Assembly: GCA_018238825.1 (NCBI GenBank)
Contig: JABCSP010000090.1
Coordinates: 1-8,171, forward strand
Origin: Candidatus Thorarchaeota archaeon
GTDB taxonomy: Archaea; Asgardarchaeota; Thorarchaeia; Thorarchaeales; Thorarchaeaceae
Reading direction: 5' to 3'
DNA length: 8,171 nucleotides
Of the stretch, positions 1 through 6,156 are shown one piece after another; positions within the stretch are counted from its first letter, which is position 1, and each line of letters begins with the position of its first letter. Below the pieces are notes generated by a model. It worked only from the letters and a program-made list of their open reading frames with translations, was not told the DNA's origin and made no database searches. Both the position numbers and the translations under genes were made by a program.

Positions 1-28
1 GAGTCCTTCGGATTATGATAAGTGAATC

Positions 29-1690
29 TCATAGATTGAGAACACACATTAGCACATCATGGTCTGAGCTGCGGATTCCAGTACTTTGATCATAAACGTA
101 CTGCCGGTAGGGGAAATCAGGGTTGAAATGAATCACCATAACGTCATCAAAGAAGTTGGCCAATGCGGAGTTAATTAGAATGTGATCTAAACATTCAGAC
201 ACTCCTAAGTAGATGTATGTATATCGGTCTTCCTTCTCCACTTCATTGTTCAAGTGGTCCAAACCTGCGGCCCTTAGTGTTGCCAGAGTTGCACTCTCTA
301 TGAAGTCGTTTAAGTCACCAAGTACAACAACCCTTGCACCTAGATTATCAACCTCAATCTGATTCATTAAACTACTTACCCACATAGCTTGTTCAATGCG
401 ACGAGGTTCTGGATCTGCGTAGTATGGTGCATACTCACCTTTAGACTTGAAGTGATTGATAATCAACCATAAATCGGAGGTGGTTCCTTTCTTTCCTGCG
501 ATTTCAAGATTGACTACTAATGGTGGCCGTGAGAAGAGCGGATTTGCACCATCCGGGCACTCGTAGTTAGGATCTGTACCAGGTCCATAGCCATCATCTA
601 AGTAAGTGTGGTATTGCCTTGCCTCGGCATAATTTACTTGGCTGACTTTATCAGTCCGATATAACAGACCAACGTCGATTCCGCGAGCATCCGGTCCTTC
701 AATGAGGATTGCTTCATATTCCGCTTCAATTGGCAATGTTGCTGCTAGTTCTTGGAGTAGTTCAATCTTCTCAACTTCTTGTACTGCAATGATATCGGGT
801 TCTCCAAGGAAATCGTGTATGGCATGAGCATGTTTAGCAAAATCAGTGGCAACATAATAGTCATCAAAGAAGTTGTACATGTTATATGTAGCAATTGTTA
901 GACCCTTGTAATCCTTGGCTGGGTTCAAAATGTTTCCATGATCTACTACTTCAAGCTCATAATTTCTGGCTGGTAATATCTTATACTCCTCGTAAGAGTA
1001 ATCAAGTGGTCCATACAGACCATTAACAACCCAACCAGATTGAACAGATAGTCGATTTCCACCACCATCATCTACAAAGATTAATTCACCCGTACCTGCA
1101 GAGTCGTCTACGAACACACGCTCGATGTCCAAGTCCTCAACAACACCTGCATACTCATTATATTTATCGGTACCAGCTACAACCTTCAAGCTTGAAACAG
1201 AAACGAGCATACCCTCTAGTGATTCATAATAGACATCAGAGGCATAATCGTCGCATGGTGGATTGAGCTCAACAGGATCTGGAATTGGATTGCCGGAGGA
1301 TAGTATAGTGATATACGGCTTGTACATCTGAGTCATTCCGTAATATTCACTGACTTTTCCTGACAGTTTGACTTCATCACCAACATTAACATCATACCAA
1401 TGATATACAAATATTCCATCAGAGGTGGCTGGATTTCCATCACCTATTGGGTCTTGAACGTAGAATCCTCGTTCAGCTTCATCTTGGTAATCAGCTGTCA
1501 CAATACCGTATGTGTCAATATACTTCCAATAGGGTATTGTATTTTCAAACCCATCACCTTGAATTTCCGGGATTGTATAGTCAGGATTATCATACTCTAC
1601 TGCTTGAACCAATCCAGGATTCAAGCCAATCATAGCTATGAATAAGGCCAGAAGAAGTAGTATCCTTAATCTACTCATAATTGTCTTCAT
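29..1690 (-). CDS. Secreted OB-fold / endonuclease-exonuclease-phosphatase (EEP) domain nuclease
   Basis: This is a 553-residue exported protein, predicted to be an extracellular, metal-dependent phosphodiesterase, most likely a DNase of the ExeM/NucH-like type. Residues 1-30 form a signal peptide: positive MKTIMSRLR, hydrophobic LLLLALFIAMIG, then a likely cleavage after VQA. Residues about 40-135 resemble the YhcR-type OB fold, with IQGDGFENTIP, GIVTA, GFYVQDPIGDGNPATSDGIF and VGDEVKLSGKV. Residues about 263-553 are the EEP domain with the expected active-site set: N270 in ATYNMYN, E305 in IAVQEVE, D339 in RGIDVGLLYR, H413 in INHFKSKGE, D459/N461 in VVLGDLND, and terminal D543/H544 in SSDHDVL. 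All catalytic positions look intact. The protein ends directly after the EEP fold with no visible cell-wall anchor, so it is probably released or loosely held. The ATG at 1690 has a GGGAG about 12 bases upstream, which is long spacing. M5 is an alternative start but lies further away. The exact substrate (DNA, RNA or phosphoester) is inferred from the family. Confidence 0.9.
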   Translation of the reverse strand: MKTIMSRLRILLLLALFIAMIGLNPGLVQAVEYDNPDYTIPEIQGDGFENTIPYWKYIDTYGIVTADYQDEAERGFYVQDPIGDGNPATSDGIFVYHWYDVNVGDEVKLSGKVSEYYGMTQMYKPYITILSSGNPIPDPVELNPPCDDYASDVYYESLEGMLVSVSSLKVVAGTDKYNEYAGVVEDLDIERVFVDDSAGTGELIFVDDGGGNRLSVQSGWVVNGLYGPLDYSYEEYKILPARNYELEVVDHGNILNPAKDYKGLTIATYNMYNFFDDYYVATDFAKHAHAIHDFLGEPDIIAVQEVEKIELLQELAATLPIEAEYEAILIEGPDARGIDVGLLYRTDKVSQVNYAEARQYHTYLDDGYGPGTDPNYECPDGANPLFSRPPLVVNLEIAGKKGTTSDLWLIINHFKSKGEYAPYYADPEPRRIEQAMWVSSLMNQIEVDNLGARVVVLGDLNDFIESATLATLRAAGLDHLNNEVEKEDRYTYIYLGVSECLDHILINSALANFFDDVMVIHFNPDFPYRQYVYDQSTGIRSSDHDVLMCVLNL

Positions 1691-1743
1691 AATTCTCTTT
1701 TTCTCCCTTCCGCATTGTCATAACAACTCACGAAACTGAATTG

Positions 1744-1751
1744 TTTAACAA
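1744..1751 (-). promoter_or_regulatory. Candidate TATA-like box (TTGTTAAA) of the secreted nuclease gene
   Basis: On the minus strand TTGTTAAA lies 53 bases before the nuclease ATG, within the 183-base gap that separates this gene from the upstream flavoprotein gene. The identical octamer lies 47 bases before the flavoprotein ATG. An archaeal TATA box at this distance would put transcription start about 25-30 bases before the ATG. This is inferred from position and base composition only. Confidence 0.3.
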
Positions 1752-1840
1752 GGGATTATAGCAGAGGGGTTCATGCTATTTGTATGTTATGCATTAGAAT
1801 ATTATGAATATCAAGGGGCAGGACTCGTGTATGCGTACAA

Positions 1841-1860
1841 TGATTAGAAAAGACTAAATC
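1841..1860 (-). terminator. Candidate T-rich terminator / weak hairpin after the flavoprotein gene
   Basis: About 14-33 bases past the flavoprotein stop codon, the minus strand reads GATTTAGTCTTTTCTAATC. The arms GATTTAG and CTAATC pair with a one-base bulge around a TCTTTT loop. Archaeal termination often uses short T-runs, so this may end the flavoprotein transcript. The stem is weak and the call is tentative. Confidence 0.25.
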
Positions 1861-1873
1861 CACGTGTCTGGGC

Positions 1874-3523
1874 TTAGGTATATTCCACAGGTACAGGAAC
1901 CACATTTCCTCTGTTGATGATCCACTTTGGATCAAGAACTTTCTTCACAGCCTGCATCTCAGAGATGCCCTTGGGACCGTACATTGCCTCAAGGAATGCT
2001 CGTTTGAGCTTCCCGATACCATGCTCGGCAGCTACTGTTCCTCCGAGTTCAACTGCGCGTTTGGCGAACATCATGTAGTTGTTCATACCTTGTTCGACTT
2101 CCTCATTATTTCGAGGAATCATATTGACGTGTAAGTGATTATCACCTATGTGACCGAAAATCACGTATTCCATGCCTTGTTCTTCAAGTGTGGAACGATA
2201 GAATTTGAGATAATCTCGAAGTGCCTCGTCAGGTACTGCCATGTCAGTGCCGATTTTATGTACCTCATTGTACTTTGCTTTCCGCTGAGCAATCAGCCCG
2301 TTCACGGTTTCAGGAATGAAGTGACGGACTGTCTTCATTTTATCTAATTCAGTTCGGTCTAACCCAGCCCAGCTAGATTCGGATGATGTGTTATGCTTGT
2401 TGAGAACTTCCTCAAGACCCATAATCTTCTCTTCCATCTGTTCTTCTGTGTATGAGAACTCAAAGAAGACAATTGCTTTTGTATCATCTTTCATCGCCGG
2501 AACCGTGATTCCTGCAGAGCTGGCCTTTTCCTTAATCATCGTAATCGCATTCGGTCCAAAATATTCCAGAAAATCCATTTTTACCGGTGAATCAGGAGCT
2601 CTAATGTCATAAACAAAATTTACAGCATCGTCTTCACTTGGGAAGAAAGCCATAACTGTCATGATATTCTCTGGCAACTTATTAAGTCCAAGTTCGACTA
2701 AGGTGATGACACCTAGAATTCCCTCACAGCCAATGAATAAATCGATTAAATCCATATCGTGTTTTGCAAAGAGACCTGCAGCGTTCTTTGTCTTTGGCAT
2801 CTCATAGGTAGGTACATCGACCTCTATATCAGAACCATCACTCAATGTTATGACAAATTTTCCATCTTCAGAAATTATGTTACCTCTGGTGATATCAAGT
2901 ATATCTCCATTAGCCAGAACTACTCTAATTCGATAGACCCAATTCCTTACAGCACCATACTTGTATGTTTTAGCACCTGATGCGTTACAAGCAACTAGAC
3001 CTCCCAGCCAAGCGCTCATCTCAGTAGGATCGACAGGGAAAGTAAAAGTGTCTGACTCTCCTAGGAAACTAGAGAGTGCTGCTTGCTGTTTTTCAGTACC
3101 CTTGTTTTCAAGTAATTCGAGATTTCTAGTGGAAACTGCTTTTACTAAATCTTCAAGGGTGACTCCTGCTTCAGCAGCAATGGAATAGAGTGCCTCATCT
3201 TTGGCATAGTCCATGTAAAGAAGATCAGTCATCTTCTCAAGATTCATTGCTAGACCACCAAGCGGAACAGCTGCTCCGGTTAATCCAGTTCTTCCACCTT
3301 GAATAGTTACAGCGGTGCCTGCTTCAAATGCAGCTTTCATGAGCGCAGCAACTTCAGCCTCAGTCGAAGGAAATACTATCTTCTCAGCCTTACCATCAAA
3401 AGAGTGGCTTTCATCATCAAGATAGAGAGCATACGTGTCAGTAATTTCAGATTGGTCTGTCACAGATTTAACCTGCGAGAGATCAACATCCTCGGATTCT
3501 ATTGCGACTATACGATTAGTCAT
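1874..3523 (-). CDS. FAD-binding 2-hydroxyacid oxidase/dehydrogenase (GlcD / D-lactate dehydrogenase type)
   Basis: This predicted cytoplasmic flavoprotein of 549 residues is of the kind that oxidises a D-2-hydroxyacid such as D-lactate or glycolate to the 2-oxoacid and passes electrons to an acceptor that cannot be read from sequence. The FAD-binding (PCMH/VAO) domain covers about residues 45-280. It has the pyrophosphate loop GGRTGLTGA at about 76-84, GGLVACNASG around 174-183, MPKTKNAAG, and GCEGILGVIT at 265-274, where Cys sits at a usual Ser position. The FAD-oxidase C-terminal domain has GHIGDNHLHVN (H458, H463, H465, the likely metal and substrate region), EHGIGK (H501) and the closing DPKWIINRGNVV. 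Compared with typical GlcD it carries about 20 extra residues before FPVDP (about 140-162). There is no fused or neighbouring iron-sulfur subunit (GlcF or CCG-domain), so it may act alone or with partners elsewhere. The longest frame begins at GTG 3532, but that codon abuts the AGGGAGGAG ribosome binding site, so the ATG at 3523 is preferred. Confidence 0.9.
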   Translation of the reverse strand: MTNRIVAIESEDVDLSQVKSVTDQSEITDTYALYLDDESHSFDGKAEKIVFPSTEAEVAALMKAAFEAGTAVTIQGGRTGLTGAAVPLGGLAMNLEKMTDLLYMDYAKDEALYSIAAEAGVTLEDLVKAVSTRNLELLENKGTEKQQAALSSFLGESDTFTFPVDPTEMSAWLGGLVACNASGAKTYKYGAVRNWVYRIRVVLANGDILDITRGNIISEDGKFVITLSDGSDIEVDVPTYEMPKTKNAAGLFAKHDMDLIDLFIGCEGILGVITLVELGLNKLPENIMTVMAFFPSEDDAVNFVYDIRAPDSPVKMDFLEYFGPNAITMIKEKASSAGITVPAMKDDTKAIVFFEFSYTEEQMEEKIMGLEEVLNKHNTSSESSWAGLDRTELDKMKTVRHFIPETVNGLIAQRKAKYNEVHKIGTDMAVPDEALRDYLKFYRSTLEEQGMEYVIFGHIGDNHLHVNMIPRNNEEVEQGMNNYMMFAKRAVELGGTVAAEHGIGKLKRAFLEAMYGPKGISEMQAVKKVLDPKWIINRGNVVPVPVEYT

Positions 3524-3532
3524 TCTGTTCAC

Positions 3533-3540
3533 TCCTCCCT
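3533..3540 (-). promoter_or_regulatory. Strong Shine-Dalgarno site that decides the flavoprotein start
   Basis: The minus strand reads AGGGAGGAG, TGAACAGA, ATG. The GGAGG core is about 8 bases from the ATG at 3523, which is normal spacing. The in-frame GTG at 3532 begins inside the end of this site and has no room for initiation, so the protein should start MTNRIVAIE. Confidence 0.75.
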
Positions 3541-3554
3541 AGAAGTGGGTTCTA
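3540..3554. promoter_or_regulatory. Inverted repeat TAGAA-N5-TTCTA, candidate operator
   Basis: TAGAAGTGGGTTCTA has perfect 5-base arms around a 5-base spacer. It lies directly upstream of the flavoprotein ribosome binding site. It also lies about 15-30 bases downstream of the TATA-like box, where that gene's transcription start would be expected. Archaeal repressors often bind at such a place. The arms are short and could arise by chance. Confidence 0.3.
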
Positions 3555-3570
3555 AGATGGAAACAGTCAA

Positions 3571-3581
3571 TTTAACAATAT
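3571..3581. promoter_or_regulatory. AT-rich core of the divergent promoter region (TTTAACAATAT)
   Basis: The 85 bases between the divergent flavoprotein and phosphoesterase starts contain one clear AT-rich block. Read on the minus strand it gives TTGTTAAA, 47 bases before the flavoprotein ATG. Read on the plus strand it gives TTTAACAATAT, ending 27 bases before the phosphoesterase ATG at 3609. That plus-strand distance would suit a leaderless or nearly leaderless transcript. Both genes may therefore share or overlap TATA elements here. The call rests on position and composition alone. Confidence 0.35.
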
Positions 3582-3608
3582 CAAGGATTTGGTCCGGCAA
3601 CTGCAAGT

Positions 3609-4583
3609 ATGCTTTTAAAACAGGACAGACAACCTCGCATTCACACACTAATTACGAGATTTGAGCGTGACAATTTGAAAATTGCAGCCATATCAGATCT
3701 GCATGTGCTTCCCGATGATGGCGATAGAGAACTCCTTGAGAGTATTAAACAAAGAGTAGAGGAGATATCTCCTGATGTCTTTGTCATCGCAGGAGACATA
3801 AGTGACCACTTGAGTGTCTTGGCTAATTCTCTTTCACAATTGCACATTGATACCTGTGCTAATCTCTATGTTGCTGGAAATCATGACATATGGTTCGAAG
3901 ACGAGGGAGGGCCAGGGTCTCTAGAAAAGTACTCGAGAAAAGTAGGCGATACTTGTCAGAAGAACGGATTCATTCATCTACCGGATGGCCCGCATATCAT
4001 AGAAAATACTGCATTCGTTGGTAGTATAGGCTGGTATGACTACTCGTTCAGACGTCCAGAACTTGATATTCCTATGGAACACTATGAGCAGAAGGAGTAT
4101 CGTGGTGCGGTTTGGTATGATCTATTCAAAATAGACTGGGCATATAGTGACGTTGAAGCGACGAATCTTTTCAATCGCAAATTAGAATATGACCTAGCAA
4201 CACTTCCAGAACATGTTTCGCGAATTGTCTATGTTTCACATCATCTCCCGTTTCGAAACCTCACAATCTACAAAGATCGTCTTCCATGGGATTTCCATAG
4301 TGCATTCATGGGTGCACAGAGTACGGGTAAAATCTTAGAGAATGATGATAGAGTGATTTTATCAATATCGGGACATAGCCATGTCAGAAACTTGGTGTCT
4401 ATTGGAAGAATGACAGCGATGACTGTTCCTCTTGGGTATGGTAGACCAGAGTTAAACAAGCTTGACGATTTTGTTAGAGATGCCGTAGCGGTGATAGAGA
4501 TAACAGAAGGGAGTATCAACGTGCCAAATTTTGTGAAAGGCGACATTTGTGCAGACCTTCCATATGTTGCTTCAAGGCACTAA
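3609..4583 (+). CDS. Calcineurin-like metallophosphoesterase
   Basis: This 324-residue predicted soluble cytoplasmic phosphoesterase has the full two-metal signature: D30 and H32 in ISDLH, D63 in AGDISD, N91/H92 in GNHD, H211 in YVSHH, and H256/H258 in GHSHVR. No signal peptide or membrane segment is visible. The middle section contains GSIGWYDYSF and several aromatic, acidic segments that probably shape a family-specific substrate pocket. The substrate (nucleotide, phosphoprotein or other phosphoester) cannot be read from sequence. The start is uncertain. ATG 3609 adds 22 residues before LKIAAISDLH and has no good ribosome binding site, but it fits a leaderless transcript from the AT-rich box at 3571. 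A TTG codon at L23 would give the compact start more usual for this family. It is transcribed away from the flavoprotein gene and towards the permease pair, whose first preferred start is 94 bases past its stop. Confidence 0.88.
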   Translation: MLLKQDRQPRIHTLITRFERDNLKIAAISDLHVLPDDGDRELLESIKQRVEEISPDVFVIAGDISDHLSVLANSLSQLHIDTCANLYVAGNHDIWFEDEGGPGSLEKYSRKVGDTCQKNGFIHLPDGPHIIENTAFVGSIGWYDYSFRRPELDIPMEHYEQKEYRGAVWYDLFKIDWAYSDVEATNLFNRKLEYDLATLPEHVSRIVYVSHHLPFRNLTIYKDRLPWDFHSAFMGAQSTGKILENDDRVILSISGHSHVRNLVSIGRMTAMTVPLGYGRPELNKLDDFVRDAVAVIEITEGSINVPNFVKGDICADLPYVASRH

Positions 4584-4635
4584 CTCGACTCGGCACATTA
4601 ATGAGCAGGAGTTGCAATTACTCCATTCACTCTGC

Positions 4636-4647
4636 TTTAAGCTTAAA
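4636..4647 (+). promoter_or_regulatory. 12-base palindrome TTTAAGCTTAAA upstream of the first permease
   Basis: This perfect 12-base palindrome lies in the 94-base gap between the phosphoesterase stop and the first permease ATG, ending 30 bases before that ATG. It could be a TATA-like element giving the permeases their own promoter with a very short leader, or a regulator site, or a chance AT-rich palindrome. A GGAGT/ACTCC pair (7-base spacer) lies just upstream at about 4607-4623. Confidence 0.25.
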
Positions 4648-4677
4648 TCAGAGAGAACCAAAGATGTGACTTATTCA

Positions 4678-6078
4678 ATGAAGAAACCAGGTTGGGAAAT
4701 CATCGCCGCAATTGGTGTCGTCATTATGACTATTATTGCAGGCTATATGGTTACGCTTCACAATATTTCCGGAGCAGTCCTAGTTGTCTTCATTGGTACA
4801 TACATACTCATTTCCACAGAGAAAGTGAATCGGACTGCGATGTCATTGTTAGGAGTAGCAATTGTAGGTGTGATTCTATACATCGCTTTAGAAATTGAGG
4901 TTCTAACCGGCGTCTATCACGGTGGAGTAAAGTTTTCAGTACTCATATCGCACATCGATTGGACCACCATTATCTTCATCATTGCAATGAGTATTATCGT
5001 ATCAATAGCTGCTGCTTCAGGTCTATTCCAGTTTATTGGATTAAGAATTGCAGCAAAAAGTCGAGGCGACCACAAAAAACTTTTCATCACATTTCTTATT
5101 TTTGTATCGGGAATCAGTCTATTCTTTGATACAACTTCAACCATGCTTATCGCTGCACCTCTCACTATTGAGATTTGCAAAGCTCTTGAAATTGATTTCA
5201 AACCGTTCTTAATTTCTGAGGCAATCGTATGTAATTTTTCATCAATTCCATCAATTGTTGGTGCAGTACCTAATCTCGTAATTGCAGGTGAAACAAATCT
5301 GAATCCAGCGTTTCTCTTCATAGTTATGATGCCGCTCTCAATCATTCTCTTTCTTGTAAGTCTACCAATCTTACTGAGATGGTACGGCTCAACATTTGGA
5401 GAAACAGACGAGATTAGAGTTGATAGGGTTTTCTCGATTGATCCTACGACTATGATTAAAGACAAGTGGGACTTCAATATCTCTGCAGTGGCTCTCGTTT
5501 TCTTAGTTATTGGCTTTGCACTAGGACCGTTTTTTGGTATAGTTCCACCATTGATTGCACTGGTTGTAGCAGGATTTTTGCTCCTCTTAGCGCACGAACG
5601 AGCAAACGAGTTCCTTCACAAGGTTGGTTGGCCCACTGTCTTCTTTCTAGTCGGTCTGTTTGGTCTAGTTGGTGCGCTCGAAATTACACATCTTATTGAT
5701 GCATTGGCGGATGCTATAAGACCAATTGTAGGTAATGATGCCAATTTTGCCACTGTGTTTCTTATCTGGATTCCAGCAATGCTTTCTGCGTTCTTAGATA
5801 ATCTACCTGTATCGGCGGTACTTGCACCTATTGCAGTAGAGTTCGGCAGTTTGAGTCCCATTCTTCCTCTTGCACTAATCTTTGCAGTGAACATTGGTGG
5901 CTATATATTCACTCCACTCGGTTCACCTGCAAACATGGTCGTAATAGGACTATCAGAGCGTGAACATGACCCGATTTCATTTATCGAGTTTGTGAAAATT
6001 GGAACACTGTTAGGACTTATCCATCTAACAATTGGAAGTGTATACTTAGTTCTGGTCAATATGCTATTCTTCGGATAG
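4678..6078 (+). CDS. Ion transporter superfamily permease (ArsB/NhaD/P-permease type), upstream paralog
   Basis: This 466-residue polytopic membrane protein has roughly a dozen hydrophobic segments in two halves joined by a charged cytoplasmic loop near residues 235-265 (ETDEIRVDR, DPTTMIKDK). It is predicted to be a secondary transporter, perhaps a Na+/H+ antiporter or anion permease; the substrate is unknown. Family signs are STEKVNRTAMSLLG (46-59), IDWTTIIFI, SGLFQFIG, VFFLVGLFGLVGAL and the second-half signature SAFLDNLPVSAVLAP (D374, N375). The first-half signature is unusual: FDTTST (150-155) and SIPSIVGAVPN (189-199) instead of the common DNxTT and IGDPPN forms. The second hairpin GGYIFTPLGSPAN has one residue more than the paralog. 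The start was chosen at MKKPGWEIIA, which leads straight into a membrane helix. The longer frame back to 4549 adds 43 polar residues, overlaps the phosphoesterase and looks untranslated. A possible GTGA ribosome binding match lies about 9 bases upstream of the ATG. The downstream neighbour is a close paralog. Confidence 0.88.
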   Translation: MKKPGWEIIAAIGVVIMTIIAGYMVTLHNISGAVLVVFIGTYILISTEKVNRTAMSLLGVAIVGVILYIALEIEVLTGVYHGGVKFSVLISHIDWTTIIFIIAMSIIVSIAAASGLFQFIGLRIAAKSRGDHKKLFITFLIFVSGISLFFDTTSTMLIAAPLTIEICKALEIDFKPFLISEAIVCNFSSIPSIVGAVPNLVIAGETNLNPAFLFIVMMPLSIILFLVSLPILLRWYGSTFGETDEIRVDRVFSIDPTTMIKDKWDFNISAVALVFLVIGFALGPFFGIVPPLIALVVAGFLLLLAHERANEFLHKVGWPTVFFLVGLFGLVGALEITHLIDALADAIRPIVGNDANFATVFLIWIPAMLSAFLDNLPVSAVLAPIAVEFGSLSPILPLALIFAVNIGGYIFTPLGSPANMVVIGLSEREHDPISFIEFVKIGTLLGLIHLTIGSVYLVLVNMLFFG

Positions 6079-6148
6079 CTATCATTAAGAGCAGCTATGG
6101 TTACAGAGCGGATGTGTACAACAGATAGCAAAGAATGGAACGAATGAA

Positions 6149-6153
6149 GTGAG
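6149..6153 (+). promoter_or_regulatory. GTGAG ribosome binding site of the second permease
   Basis: GTGAG, a match to the archaeal GGTGA-type anti-16S motif, lies 3 bases before ATG 6157, which is short spacing. An in-frame TGA at 6145-6147 rules out any start further upstream, so the shorter N-terminus of this permease relative to its paralog is real in this sequence. Confidence 0.4.
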
Positions 6154-6156
6154 AAT

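Noticed and set aside
1400..1645. Plus-strand open frames opposite the nuclease signal peptide and OB-fold region
   Set aside because: Two overlapping antisense frames compete here and neither has motif support, while the minus-strand gene has a full set of domain signatures.
3530..3532. GTG start for the flavoprotein
   Set aside because: The codon abuts the strong AGGGAGGAG ribosome binding site, leaving no spacing. The ATG three codons later has normal spacing.
4549..4677. Extending the first permease back to ATG 4549
   Set aside because: The added 43 residues are polar and unlike the family, they overlap the phosphoesterase end, and the paralog has nothing comparable. MKKPGWEIIA at 4678 is a natural membrane-protein start.
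4917..5477. Long minus-strand open frame of 186 codons antisense to the first permease
   Set aside because: It lies wholly opposite a well-supported membrane protein gene and has no recognisable motifs. The hydrophobic codon pattern of the permease explains the open antisense frame.
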